A stretch of 64,000 nucleotides of DNA. It comes from Alligator mississippiensis (Eukaryota > Chordata > Crocodylia > Alligatoridae). The notes below the pieces were generated by a model that searched no databases, was not told the origin of the DNA, and worked only from the letters and a program-made list of their open reading frames with translations. This document shows, piece by piece, positions 12,521-22,785 of this stretch. The stretch spans positions 61,861,444-61,925,443 of the forward strand of contig NC_081832.1 in the NCBI RefSeq assembly GCF_030867095.1, written 5' to 3'. How positions within the stretch are numbered: position 1 is the first letter of the stretch; each line of letters begins with the position of its first letter. A program made the position numbers and the translations under genes.

Positions 12521-14435
12521 CTGAAATACAAATGATTCATTTAAATGCCTGGGTCATGCTGCTGCAAAAGCTACAGAAACACGCCTTGCTATTTCATGCT
12601 ATTGTACTTCTATTTAATATTTTACTTCCTTAGCACTCCAAGAGTCCATGGCACTTTTGCAGACAAAATGGACCCCCGTCCTGAGACAGGCAGATAGCAA
12701 AGGTTTTGATTCTAAAAACCTCTGAATCAATTCATACCAACAGTTTCCTTTGCCCACAGATATCAATTCCCATCAGTGGATGCAGACTAAATTTCACAGG
12801 CTGAATCGGATAACATGGTACAGAAAGCAAACAACCTTCAGGATCCTTTAAGGCAGTGCTTCTCAACCTGTGGGTCATGACTCAAAAGTGGGTCACAAGA
12901 ATGTATGAAAGGACCATAAACAAAATTTTAAAAAGGAATCCTCCTTCAAAAAGGAGAAAAAGTGTGGGAAGCTATGGCTTTTCCCTTGCAGGCAGGCAAA
13001 GTTCCAGCCTGAAAGGGGCTGCTTGGGGCCCCCCATGCCTCATATCCACCTACCCCCTGCCCCGCACACTGGGGCAGGGGGCATTGGGTCAGGACTAGCC
13101 ACTGATGTTTACAAATGGGTCCTGGTACAAAAAGAGAGAAAAAAAAAGGTTGAGAACTACTGCTCTAAAGATCCTCAGCTCTCAGTAATACAGCCTTCAG
13201 GGAGCACCCATAAGGGATAGCTGCTGATTTTCTTTATTTTAAATCCTGAGGAAACATGATGCATCTTAAATTTAGACCCGATTGGGGGAGCTCATCCGAG
13301 TTTTCTGCCACAAGGGTAATAATGCCTGCTCAGCGCTTAGAAGCACAGACGCCGGGGAGAGCTCATTTACCTATGAAATCAATGGCTTCGTTAAACCAGG
13401 AGCTGATGTCCGCCTTGTGGTTGTCCTCCACTGGGATGCTCTTGTATTGGTAGTGCCCCTCAAAATGGTTGGGGCAGTTAGCCGAGACGTTGATTAACGC
13501 CGTGATCCCCAAGGCGTCCAGCATGTCCTTTCTGGAGGCGTGGTAGGCACTACCCAAGTAGAGGAATGGCAGGATTTCCACGGGGCCACCCTGAGAGGAG
13601 AGACGGGGAGAGACGATCAGATGGTTGCATTCTGCGATGTCCAACAGCTTCTCCCCCCTTTGCAATCTGCTTGCTTTCCCCCCCGGCCGCCCGCCCGCCC
13701 GCCTCCCCCCACCGCTCACGTCCTACCCACCTGGTCGTACAGCGGGGTGCCACACGAGCTGCAGCCCGAGTCGGCGCTGTCGGGCACGCTGCTGGCGCTC
13801 AGGGGCAGGCTGAGGCCCGTGGGAGGCGATGGCTTGGTGCACAGCTCGGAGCAGGTGGAAGAGAAGGCTTCGTACCCTCCTGCCGTGGGGAAAGGAGAAA
13901 AGCTGGTTTAGGATCAAGCCGGTGCTGAGACGCCTGGGGCTGCCAGGCTGGGCTGTGCCCTCAGTTTTGCCCCGACCGCCCCTGGCAGCGGGGGTAGGGA
14001 GCCGCGTCCCCCTGCCCCGATCCCGCGTGCCCTGCCCCGATCCCGCGGGCGGCGCTCACCCTTGAGGAAGCAGACGCGGGTGCCGCGGGCCTCGCGGCAC
14101 AGGGCGCTGGCGGCCAGCAGCAGGGTGCTGTCCCGCGCCGGCCGCTCCAGCTCCAGCTCGGCGCTGCGCTCGTCCAGCAGCACGACGGCGCGGTAGTGTC
14201 CGCGCAGCAGGCGGGCGCGCAGCTCCTCGTTGGGCACGATGTGCTCCAGCCCCATGGCGCCCTTGGCGCGGCGCCGCACGATGGTGCTGAAGCGCACGTT
14301 GGCCGAGCCCAGGATGTGCGAGGAGCTGAAGGCGAAGAAGGAGCGGCAGTCCAGCACCAGGCACGGCGCCGCGCCCTCCTGCAGCAGCTCCCGCAGCGCC
14401 GCGCACTCCAGGGCGCACACGTCCATATTCACCAT
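12150..14435 (-). CDS. DUSP1: DUSP1 / MKP-1, dual-specificity MAP kinase phosphatase, complete in 4 exons
   Basis: The protein removes phosphate from the Thr and Tyr of activated p38, JNK and ERK in the nucleus, and DUSP1 is an immediate-early feedback gene. Coding exons on the minus strand are 14435-14060, 13879-13731, 13590-13371 and 12520-12150, joined at GT/AG sites with frame kept, giving 371 residues (human 367). An N-terminal rhodanese/CDC25-like domain carries the kinase-interaction motif VRFSTIVRRRAKGAMG. The C-terminal phosphatase domain has VEDNHKADIS with the general-acid Asp and the P-loop HCQAGISRSA with the catalytic Cys and Arg. The tail SPITTSPSC keeps the serines that ERK is known to phosphorylate in mammals. 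The start MVNMDVCALE is chosen because an in-frame ATG further up lies in the presumed leader and has no family counterpart. No damage is seen. Identification is from recalled family sequence and is very secure. Confidence 0.97.
12854..13162. mobile_element. hAT element inside DUSP1 intron 3
   Basis: The ends are CAGTGCTTCTCAACCTGTGG and AAAGGTTGAGAACTACTG (complement CAGTAGTTCTCAACC), a clear hAT-type inverted repeat. Flanks CTTTAAGG (12846-12853) and CTCTAAAG (13163-13170) agree at 6 of 8 bases. The interior around 12950-13025 shares a segment with the element at 17942-19526 despite different ends. It sits at least 200 bp from either exon and no splice signal is hit. Confidence 0.88.
13371..13590 (-). 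CDS. DUSP1: DUSP1 coding exon 3 (start of phosphatase domain)
   Basis: The acceptor CAG lies at 13593-13591 and the donor GTAAATGAG follows 13371. The exon encodes GGPVEILPFLYLGSAYHAS, then DALGITALINVSANCPNHFE, then YKSIPVEDNHKADISSWFNE. It therefore supplies the substrate-recognition start of the dual-specificity fold and the general-acid Asp. The splice splits an Asp codon (phase 1). Confidence 0.95.
13731..13879 (-). CDS. DUSP1: DUSP1 coding exon 2 (linker between domains)
   Basis: The acceptor CAG lies at 13882-13880 and the donor GTGGGTAGG follows 13731. The exon encodes GYEAFSS through SVPDSADSGCSSCGTPLYDQ, the linker between the docking domain and the phosphatase domain. Serine richness and the PLYDQ end match the DUSP1 family. 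Confidence 0.94.
14060..14435 (-). CDS. DUSP1: DUSP1 coding exon 1 (rhodanese-like domain, MAPK-docking motif)
   Basis: This exon encodes about 125 residues from MVNMDVCALE to CFLKG. It contains LDCRSFFAFSSSHI of the CDC25-homology region and the Arg-Arg-Arg docking motif before AKGAMGLEHIVPNEE. The donor is GTGAG at 14059-14055 and splits a glycine codon (phase 1). The exon is very GC-rich and continues the CpG-rich promoter, so a CpG island spans promoter and exon 1. Confidence 0.95.
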
Positions 14436-14514
14436 CACTCCAACCCCCAGGGTAGCTCCGTGCTGCTGCGTGTAGCGTGTGTCTGTGTGTGTCAGGCCCA
14501 CCACCGCCGCTGCC

Positions 14515-14521
14515 TTATATA
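14515..14521 (-). promoter_or_regulatory. DUSP1: DUSP1 TATA box
   Basis: The minus strand reads GGCTATATAAGGC across this point, a good TATA box about 80 bp upstream of the chosen ATG. It predicts transcription starting near 14485-14490 and a 5' leader of only about 50 nt. It agrees with the TATA-driven, immediate-early character of DUSP1. Confidence 0.8.
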
Positions 14522-14586
14522 GCCGTCGCCCCGCCTCGTTTGAGTTATGAATGAGGCCCGGCCCATGTGACCGCCTTTGGGGGGGG

Positions 14587-14594
14587 CGACGTCA
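14587..14594 (-). promoter_or_regulatory. DUSP1: DUSP1 proximal cAMP-response element (TGACGTCG)
   Basis: The minus strand reads AAGTGACGTCGC, about 70 bp above the TATA box. It is a near-consensus CRE for CREB/ATF. Mammalian DUSP1 promoters are known to be driven by paired CREs at a similar distance. Confidence 0.7.
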
Positions 14595-14645
14595 CTTTGG
14601 CGGGGGGCCAGTTCTACGCGCCCCGCCCCGCCCCGCCAGCAGCAC

Positions 14646-14657
14646 TGACGTCATTGG
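14646..14657 (-). promoter_or_regulatory. DUSP1: DUSP1 distal CRE (TGACGTCA) abutting a CCAAT box
   Basis: A perfect palindromic CRE occupies 14646-14653 and is immediately followed by ATTGG on the plus strand, which is CCAAT on the gene strand. The fused CCAAT-CRE arrangement suggests NF-Y and CREB bound side by side. GC boxes (repeated CCCCGC) lie between the two CREs at about 14620-14637. Confidence 0.75.
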
Positions 14658-14699
14658 CAGGCAGCCGCTTGCGCTCCTGGTGTTCTCTGCGAGTCGGGG

Positions 14700-14705
14700 C
14701 ACGTG
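14700..14705. promoter_or_regulatory. E-box CACGTG upstream of DUSP1
   Basis: A perfect CACGTG lies within the CpG-rich region about 180 bp above the TATA box. USF- or MYC-type factors bind this motif. Function here is inferred from position only. Confidence 0.45.
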
Positions 14706-15046
14706 GCGGCGCCGCCCGGGGCTGGGGGTCGGCCAGGGGCGGCCTGTGGGCTCTGAGGGAGACCAGGGCTCCTTAGGAGTGTCTCTCACCTGCTCCAGAA
14801 ACACTCGCTGGCCCCCTGGTGTGAGGGCAGCGCGACAGCCCCTGCCCCCTTGTGCTGTGAGCTCTCCTTCCTGCTGCTCTGCTCTCTGCTGTTTTTACAG
14901 GGGGCATTAGGGGCGTTTATTGTAAGGGGAGGCTCGGGTTTCTTAATGGAAAGCTTATGATAGAGGATGTATATATATATAGATATAGATATAAAACTCT
15001 CTCTATATAGAAATATATTTCAATTTTTAAAAATGTTTTTACAAGG

Positions 15047-15465
15047 ACTTCTTGGCCCCTTGAAAGCTCAGATCAAGTGTAGTGGCTTCTTAACCTGGCA
15101 GGGGAAATACCAAGGACTTGTGTCCAAGAAGGCAGCTTTCCTGAACCCACTCGCAGGAGAACTGCCCTTCTGGTGTGGGTCAGTGCCCACCGAGGTGCAG
15201 CAGCCTTAAGCTCAGTTTATGGAAATGGGAGTCTCCTCCCTTGCTTGCTCCGAGGGCCTTATGGCTGAGGGCAAGCACAACTCGGGGGCATCTGAACCTC
15301 AAGCCTCTGGGCTGGGGCCTGCAAGTAGGATGCCCACCAAAGGTGTTAGAAACATCTGAAGCCCCAGGTGCAGGTGGAGGATGTTTGCCGGTAGTAGGGC
15401 CACTTAATGGTTCTGGACTCTTGGATTTGGAATTAGTTTTGGCTAATTCGGCCTTGGATACAAAT
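15047..15465 (+). repeat. unclassified ~400-bp repeat, copy A of a tandem pair
   Basis: This copy runs from about AAGTGTAGTGGCTTCTTAAC through GTCCAAGAAGGCAGC and GGATGTTTGCCGGTAG to GGATACAAATTC, ending in an A-rich stretch. The next copy follows at a period of about 391 bp, and a third lies inverted at 53715-54125. No coding frame is conserved between copies, and I do not recognise the family. Confidence 0.75.
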
Positions 15466-15477
15466 TCTATATATAAA

Positions 15478-15865
15478 AAAATGTTTTTACAGGGAAACAC
15501 CATTTATCTGGGTCCCTGAAGGCAGTTTTCCTTAAGTGTTCCCAGGGATAACTGTTCTTCTGGCGTGGTTTAGTACCCGCCAAGGTGTTGGGGCTTAAAG
15601 CCCACTTTACGGAAATGAGAGGCTCCTCCCTAGCTTGCTTCTGCAGCCATATGGCTGAGGGCAGGCGAAACTAGCGGGCACCTGAACCCCAAGTGTCCGG
15701 GCTTGGGCCTGCACATAGGATGCCTGCCAAAAGACTTTGGAAATATCTGAAGCCCCTGGTAGGGGTGGAGGATGTTTGCCGGTTGTAGGGCCACTTATGG
15801 TGCTGGACTGATTCATAGATTTGGACTTGACTTAGCTGATTTGCCTTGTTAGTAAAACATTTTTT
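15478..15865 (+). repeat. unclassified ~400-bp repeat, copy B
   Basis: It aligns with copy A over nearly its length (GGATGTTTGCCGGTTGTAGG and GGCTGAGGGCAGGCGAAAC). Each unit is preceded by an A-rich stretch and ATGTTTTTACAG or a near match, which also recurs after copy B at about 15868. The tail is A/T-rich. Confidence 0.75.
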
Positions 15866-17933
15866 TTTATGTTTTTGCAGCTCAGGGTGGGAGCAGGGAT
15901 CTTTTGCTTCTTCACACTCACGCCCATGCTCCTAGCATTGCTTACAGCTCCACGTGCTCTTTGCACAGGCTGTGGAAAGGGTGGGTTCAAAACAAAGTGT
16001 GAGGGAGTGTCTAAGAAATGGCCTCTTCGGACACACATCTTGGCTACGTAGCCTATGGTGGGGAACTTGGCTACGTAGCCTACAGAGGGGGGAACAGTCC
16101 TCCTCCTTCAGTGCATTTCAGGCAGAGAAAATGGGGGGAAAAGCCTGGGCCCATTTGCTCAGCAGGCTCAAAATTCCCACAGAAACCAGTGCTGTCGGCT
16201 ACTGGCAATGAAGCCAGTCAAGCTCTGGTTTTCCCCCCTTTCGCCAGTGCAGCGAGGCTTCCCAAAAGCTTTTTCTCCTCCCAGCGGGTGATTAGCTCCC
16301 AGGGTGTTTCTTATGCAGGGCTTCCAGTCATGGTGAGTTTCACTTCCTCTGCCCCACGGCTCAGCCTCTGAGCCTGGTCTTGCAGCCTGTTTCTCTCTCT
16401 TCTGTGCTCTCCGTCGCTCTGTACCTGGTCCGCTCTGCCTCTGCTTCCTCTTTCCTCCTGCCCCTCTTTGCAATTTCTTTCTTCCAGTCGTGCCCCACAC
16501 ACCGTTCACTTTTCTGTTTCCTTCTCATCACTTCTTTGCATTCAGCCCCTTGAACACCACTGTTCCCTACTCAAACAGCCTGTGCCGTGCCCTCCCATGT
16601 CCCTGACTGCCACACTTTTTCTGGGACTCTCCACAACTCTACCCCAGGCTCTTGCCAGTCTGAACTTTCCAGTCTAAACCATTTCCTGGCCAGTTTGGAA
16701 ATAATCAGTTTTCCTTAAAACTTCCCCGAACTCTCTCCTCCAGTCCTTGCCCGTCTGTAATCCATCCCCCTAGAATTTTCTAGAAAATTCTCCAGTCCCC
16801 AACTCGTGTCTGACCAAATGCTCTAGAAACTTCCAGGATCTTCTTCCCGGGTCTTGTCGCTCATTAATTGACCATGGAATTGCCTCCATTTTATCAAAGC
16901 TTTCGATGCTGAGCAAATCTGTTTTCTCGACGCTCTTCAAACATAAACACAAGAGTTGTACTTTTTCATGCCTGATTATTTATTATTGTTATTATCATAA
17001 CACCATAAGTTAGAGACAGATTGTGATAAAAACAGTCATATGTTTCGCTATTGGGAAATCATTCCACTCCCAGCCCACTGTCATTACTCTATTACAAGGG
17101 CCATGGAGGCAGTTTACAGCACATCATTTCCAGTGAATCATTAATGTCCCGGCAGACATGATCGGTGAAATGTTCCACTCATCAGAGTGCCCGTTTGATG
17201 AGAAGGTAACAGAGTCTTTCTGTTCACATGTGTGCGAGGCAATTAGCAAGTTGATCCTATCAACCTTCATCACAGCTCACTTAAAAATGTATCAACCAGG
17301 GCAGCCACATCTCTTCTCTTCTGGGAGAATAATAGTAATAATTATTTAGAAACACTTTCATATAATCTTTTCACACAAAAGCAATCTATGAAAAATAGGC
17401 CCAAACCAGGGACCTTTATTCAGTTTATTGTCTTTTCTTGGGCAGAACACCCTCTTGCTGGTGGGGGCTTCAGGAGTTTGCCTATATATTAGTGTATATC
17501 CAGCAATCGCATTGTTCCTCTGAAAGGCAGAATGCAGTAGTGGTGTAATGTGGTGCACTGCAGCAGTTTAAGACAGGCAGAGGAGCCTGTATCCAGCTGA
17601 AAATGCAACAAGGATTTAGGCAAGAAGAATGTAATTCTGAGGCAGACTTTGATTAGGATACCGGGCATAATAAACAGCAAAGAGATTGTTAGTGTCCATG
17701 AGCCAAGAGGTCAGGACTCAGAACTTCAGTTTAATATCTCCTCTAAACTACACCTTTTTTTTGTTATCAACAGAGTACCCCTTAGTGCTGTGGTCAGGCA
17801 TGTATCTGGCCAGCCATGACTCAAGAAAGCAATGTCATCTCCTTATCACCAACCCTAATTTCTCCAGTAGTCTGGATGATGATGTGGAGGTCACAGGACT
17901 GACGGTTCAAATACTCTTCCACTCAAGCGCTGA
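15866..17933. other. upstream of DUSP1: unassigned DNA with a candidate conserved non-coding stretch
   Basis: CTTGGCTACGTAGCCTA occurs twice (16039-16055 and 16066-16082), each containing the 12-bp palindrome GGCTACGTAGCC. A C/T-rich stretch at 16360-16700 may be an old LINE remnant. Sequence at about 16965-17350 is complex, unrepetitive and free of recognisable transposons and could be a regulatory element; this is a guess from texture only. Confidence 0.35.
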
Positions 17934-17941
17934 CTGATTAC

Positions 17942-19526
17942 CAGGGATTACCGTATGCTATGGAAAAATGCGGTAAAACCTGGATTTTCTCCTTCAAAGG
18001 AGAAGAGTGTGGGAAACGGTGGGTTCCCCTTGCAGGCTGGCAGAGTTCCAGCGTGCAAGGGGCTGGAGGGAGTGGGAAGAGAGCGACCAGGCAGGGGGCA
18101 CTGCATGCATGCGTGCTCATGCGTTCACATAGCCACCAGGCAGCTTGGAGAGCAGCTCCTGGCAGGTAAATCAGGGTTGTGGGGGAGGGAATTGGGGATT
18201 GAGGCCGACACAGTGGGAGAGGGAGGGAAGGAGTTGAGCAGGGCTGGGGCGGTGAATGGAGCTTGGGGCCCGGGGCTGGAATACGCAGCCACAGGACTGC
18301 AGGAGGAGCGGGACGGGGCACAAGTAGCTCCTTCAGGGGTGAGTGGGGGAGGGGGGCTGGCTTCCCGCTCTGCACGCACTCCTGGGAGGGCATAATGGTC
18401 ATGTGTCCCCCAGTTTTGTGCATAGGGCTAGGGTAGGCTACCCACTGTGGGCTTGGGCTCAGGCTCCCTGCCTTGCTGCCCTCCCCTCAGGGCCTCCGTG
18501 GCCCAGCGGGTGGGACCCAATATGGCAGGGCAGAGTGGGGCAGGGAAGCTCACTTGCTGCTGTGAGCCCCACACTGCCATAGCAAGGTTTCCCATGCCCG
18601 CCTAGCAGCAGCAGGGGTGACAGCACGGAGTTGCACCCCTTGCTGCTGTCGGGCAGGCAGGAGGCACCTCACCATAGCAGCATGGAGCTCCTGGCAGCGG
18701 TATTGAACTTCCCCACCTGACCCCACTCTGCCCTGCTGTGCTGGGTCCTGTCCGCTGGGCTGTGGAGGCCCTGGGATGAAGGCAGCAGGGTGGGGAGCCC
18801 CAAGCCCACAGCGGGCAGCCTGTACCAGTCCCCTACAACAGGCTCCGCTCCAGTTGTGCCACCCATGGGGGAAGGGGAGCTGGACTCTGCACTCCACTCC
18901 GCTGCAGCAACCGCCTCCCATGGGCAGCAGTCGGGGCTCAGGTGTTGCCGCAGGGGGCAGGGGCTGTGGACCCTGGTTCCTGGCCCTGTAGATCTGGCAG
19001 CTGGGGGCCTACTTTGGCAGGGCTGGGGTGGGCAGCGGGATGTCAGTGGGGAGTGAGGGGCACCAGCAGGGCCAGGGGGCTGTGGGGGGGAGTAAGGGGC
19101 AATGGCATGGGCAGGGGCATGGCAGTGGCATATCAGGCCTGCTCAGTGCCACAAAGCAGTGTGGGGGTTGGGGGTGATAGCTGCAGCTGGACCCACATCC
19201 TGGTAAACAAAGGGTGCAGGGGGAGCTCTGATTTGCCATGATAAAAATCCCCAAATCAAACACCAAAATGTATAGGTATTAAAAATTTATTTTATTATAG
19301 TGATTGAGGCACTGGGTAGGCTTTCAAATTGCTTTACAATTGTAATTATATCAATAAAACATTGTGTTCACCTGACGCATATTATATACATACATACATA
19401 CATATATAGTGGCATTTAATTTTAAACATGGAAAAACACAGATTTGGGGGTTTTTAATTAGAGGATTTGCATTTTAAAAAAATCAGAGAATTTGCAATTT
19501 TTAAACCGAGATAATCAGGATCCCTG
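17942..19526. mobile_element. 1.6-kb non-autonomous hAT element, perfect TSD CTGATTAC
   Basis: It starts CAGGGATTACCGTATGC and ends GATAATCAGGATCCCTG; the outer CAGGGAT pairs perfectly and the inner parts pair loosely. CTGATTAC stands on both sides (17934-17941 and 19527-19534). The interior is very GC-rich to about 19220, then turns sharply AT-rich (19230-19520, with an ATAC microsatellite). No transposase motif is seen in any frame; the long frames are by-products of base composition. Confidence 0.87.
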
Positions 19527-19898
19527 CTGATTACACAAGACAGCAGCCCAAGCAGCAGGGTGGTGTGGCTGCAGCTCTAACTCAGCCACACAAAGACTAA
19601 TCTGAAAATGTGTCAGGCTGGAAGAGCTTTTATTTATTTCATTGACTTAAACTCATTCAGCAAAACTTGTCTTGTCTTTTAAAATTATTTTAACATAAAA
19701 TAAAATGCAGTATAAACAAAAAAATATTTTGTCTCGTACTAGGAAACCTTTACTTTCTATAAGAAAGCAAACAAAATATCATATCCTTTGATCTCTGAAC
19801 ACAAGTTAGAATGCACCTTTGATGGCAATTAGTCCTCAGAATCATGCTGTTTTTAATCAGCACCACACATAAAATATTGAGCCAGATACACTCTAGCT

Positions 19899-20926
19899 CA
19901 GGGGTGGGCAAAATACAGCCGGCAGGATGGATTCAGCCCGCCAAATTATTCTCTCTGGCCTATGGCTGCTTGTTTGAAGGAGAATTGTATCTGGCCCGCA
20001 GCTGCCCTGGCCTTCTGTGCCTGTTGCCCTTCTCCCTTCCCCATGTCACAGCCGGCTGCAGCAGCAGCAGTAGCACCGGCTTCAGTGGCCAGGCAACCAC
20101 TTCCTGGCCTGGCTCAGCCTGAACCCACTTCCAACCCCCAGTGTATACTCCAAGGCAGGGGCTGCTGAGCCTCTGGCCAGGTTTATGCCCAGTAAGGCTG
20201 TTTGTGCGCCGCACAGCTCCGACCCTGTGGCTGTTTGCAGACCAGACAGCCCGGCCCCTGGGCAGAGCTGAAGCTCAGGTATCATTTTCTCCACTGGCAG
20301 GGGAGGGGATGCAAGGGGAAGAGGGCCAGGGCAGGTGCCACTAATGTGGTGCCGCATTGTGTTCCTGTGCACCGCTTCAGCCTGTGCCACGTGAGCGCAG
20401 CTGGAATGGCTGACATGGCTCCTACCCAACCCTGAGTCCCTGGCACATGGCTGGGTCAGGCAGGAGCCATACCAGCCACTCCAGCTGTGCCTATGTGGCT
20501 TGAAGTGATGCACAGGAACACAGTGCAGCATCGGCCTGGCCTGGCCATGTGCTGGGGACTTGGGACAGAGGATCTGGTGCTGGGAGAAGGGTGGTAACAC
20601 CGTGGCACTGGCCCAGCCCAGCCCAGCCTGGATAACCCGTGACTCCTGGCCCCCTTCTCCCTGCACCCCCTTCCCCTGCCTTGAGTCTCCGGCATGTGGC
20701 CAGGTCAGGCTGAAGCCATGCTGTGTTTCCGCACGTCACTTTGGGTCACATGGGTACAGCTGGCACAGCTCCTGCCTGACCCACCCATGTGCTAAGGACT
20801 CTGGGCAGGGGAGGCATTGCAGGGAGAGCTGTAGGGAGCTCATGTCTGTGTGTCTGTGTACACACATGTGGCAACTCACCAAAACTCATTAAGTGGCCCT
20901 CAAGCCCAAATAATTGCCCACCCCCA
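19899..20926 (+). mobile_element. 1.0-kb hAT element (GGGGTGGGCAAAAT family), TSD CTCTAGCT
   Basis: It starts CAGGGGTGGGCAAAATACAG and ends CCAAATAATTGCCCACCCCCA, bounded by CTCTAGCT on both sides (19891-19898 and 20927-20934). The GC-rich interior has no transposase. The same ends occur at 39666-41254 (same orientation) and 38428-39453 (inverse), so this is the most repeated hAT family in the window. Confidence 0.9.
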
Positions 20927-20988
20927 CTCTAGCTGTTGAGGATGTAAATAATACCTTTCCTGACAGCATGGTACCTACTGTCCTAGGA

Positions 20989-21404
20989 CAGTGGTGCCCA
21001 AAGTATGGCCCATGGGCCAGATCCAAGCCTGTGGAGCTGGGTCACCCGGCACATAGGGCTCCCCATGGGTGTGGAAGATAAGTGGCAGTGGAGCTGTGGC
21101 AATGGTAATTGCTGCAGCTCTAGGAGCCCAAGAGCAGTTAAAACTGCCACTGCTCCCCTGCCATGAGGAATTTCATGGGCTGGATGACATGGCCCTGCAT
21201 GCTGGATTGGGTTGGCATGTGGGTCCAGCTCACAGCCTGACCCAGAGTGTGGGGTTAGATCCAGTGTGTGGTCCTGGACCCAGCATGTGAGGTAAGTTTG
21301 TGGGCTATATCTAGTACTCCCTAGCCCTGCATGCTAGATCCAGTTCAAGGACCGACCACACTCCATTCATCCAGCCTGTGCACTGGAAAAGTTGAATATC
21401 CTAG
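20989..21404. mobile_element. hAT-like element, near-perfect TSD TCCTAGGA/TCCTAGAA
   Basis: The left end CAGTGGTGCCCAAAGTATGG is a typical hAT terminus. The right end (AGTTGAATATCCTAG) pairs with it weakly, but the flanking octamers match 7 of 8 (20981-20988 and 21405-21412). The interior holds several imperfect copies of TAGATCCAG and CAGCATG-like words. It lies only about 60 bp from the previous element. Confidence 0.65.
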
Positions 21405-21412
21405 TCCTAGAA

Positions 21413-22785
21413 GATTTGACTTAAACAAGATCATGTAGCAGTTGTCCCAATTGCTCTTTGGTGGGTACATCCCTGAAATGAGAGAGCTTTGAGTCTGGCT
21501 TTACTAGCAAAAGTGAAGTGTGAAATAATTAACATAACTAGTATTAGAGCCCTACCTATAAAACTAGTGTCAGTGGAAGGACAAGTCTGTATGGCGTCAA
21601 ACTATCGTTTCCTTGCTTTACTCTTACTCTTATTTATTCCTTTAAAAATAAATGACCTTTAAAAACTAAGGAAAAGGAAGCACAAAACAGAGTTAAAGTA
21701 ATTTTTAAGAGTTCAGTTTAACTCAATTGATTTAAACTAGGGTTTGACTTCCTGATTTAACAAAAGCCAGGAAATTCTAAGTTAACCCCTTGCTCCAAAA
21801 CAAACCCCTGTTTACACTCACGTGACAATATTATTGTAAAAATAATAGGAGCAGCAACAATAACAAAGAACTGCAAAATGGTGTGGAAGTTGGGAAGTGT
21901 TTCATTAAGCTGAATGTATGGGATAGCTTGCATTATTCCAAACCCTTGTATGACTCCTTAATGCCAAGATTTCAAGCTGTGGTTTCCATGTTTTTTACTA
22001 TATCATTTACTATACAAGTCCATAGTGACATGAGAAGCACATGAGGGTGATAGTGTGCTCATGGGGTAAAAGACTCATTGCACAGTAACCTCACTGTGAC
22101 TTAATCCCTACCCACTTACATGTTTGCTACCACTCTGTGCATACAGACAGTGGGAGGAAAAGATTCACCAGGTTTTTGGTTTGTTGTTTTTTTTTTGCAA
22201 TAAGATGACCTCACAATCTAACCTGATGCTTATTTGTGAATATAATAATTAACAGTCCATGGAAAGCTTCTTCTGGGACTGAAATTGATGCGAATTAGTT
22301 TAAGAGCCCTGTGATGAACCCATATAATTCCTGGGCTGGAAACCCTAGATCCACACAGATTTTAACTGCGCACTTGTTATTCTCATTCTTAGTTTTGATT
22401 CTGTCAAGACCCAAGTTAGTGAACCAAGCCTTTGAAAACATCACTCGGTGCCAGTTTGGATGTGATGTAATAAATCTGAATGACAAAAAGTTTAGACTTG
22501 TCCTGATACTGTGCCTTAATAAAGATATGCAAGGTCAAGGCTATGTTGAGACACCCAACAAAAATGCATGTGGGAAAATCTGGAAACGGTGGTGGATTAC
22601 TTTCTTCAGCATGTTTAACATTTTCTCAAAACTCAGTTTCACAACCCAACATTTCCTTTTGTAAATATTTGTATGGATTTTTTACAAAACAAACTGACCG
22701 TTAAAAAAAGGTATTATTCTGGGGTGGAAGAATTTAATGTGTAAATATATTCAATATACAATTACTGTCTAAAGTACTACACATA
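21413..22785. other. intergenic, nothing recognised
   Basis: AT-rich DNA without gene, RNA or element ends that I can identify. Confidence 0.5.

Noticed and set aside
14436-14504. In-frame extension of DUSP1 upstream of MVNMDV
   Set aside because: The extra residues have no counterpart in the family and lie between the TATA box and the accepted ATG, partly upstream of the predicted transcription start.
17938-18423. 161-codon minus-strand and 146-codon plus-strand frames
   Set aside because: Both lie in the GC-rich interior of the hAT element at 17942-19526 and show no transposase or other motif.
20082-20666. 194-codon minus-strand frame with His/Cys/Ser-rich content
   Set aside because: It lies inside the hAT element at 19899-20926. 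The sister copies do not keep the frame, so it is not a transposase.
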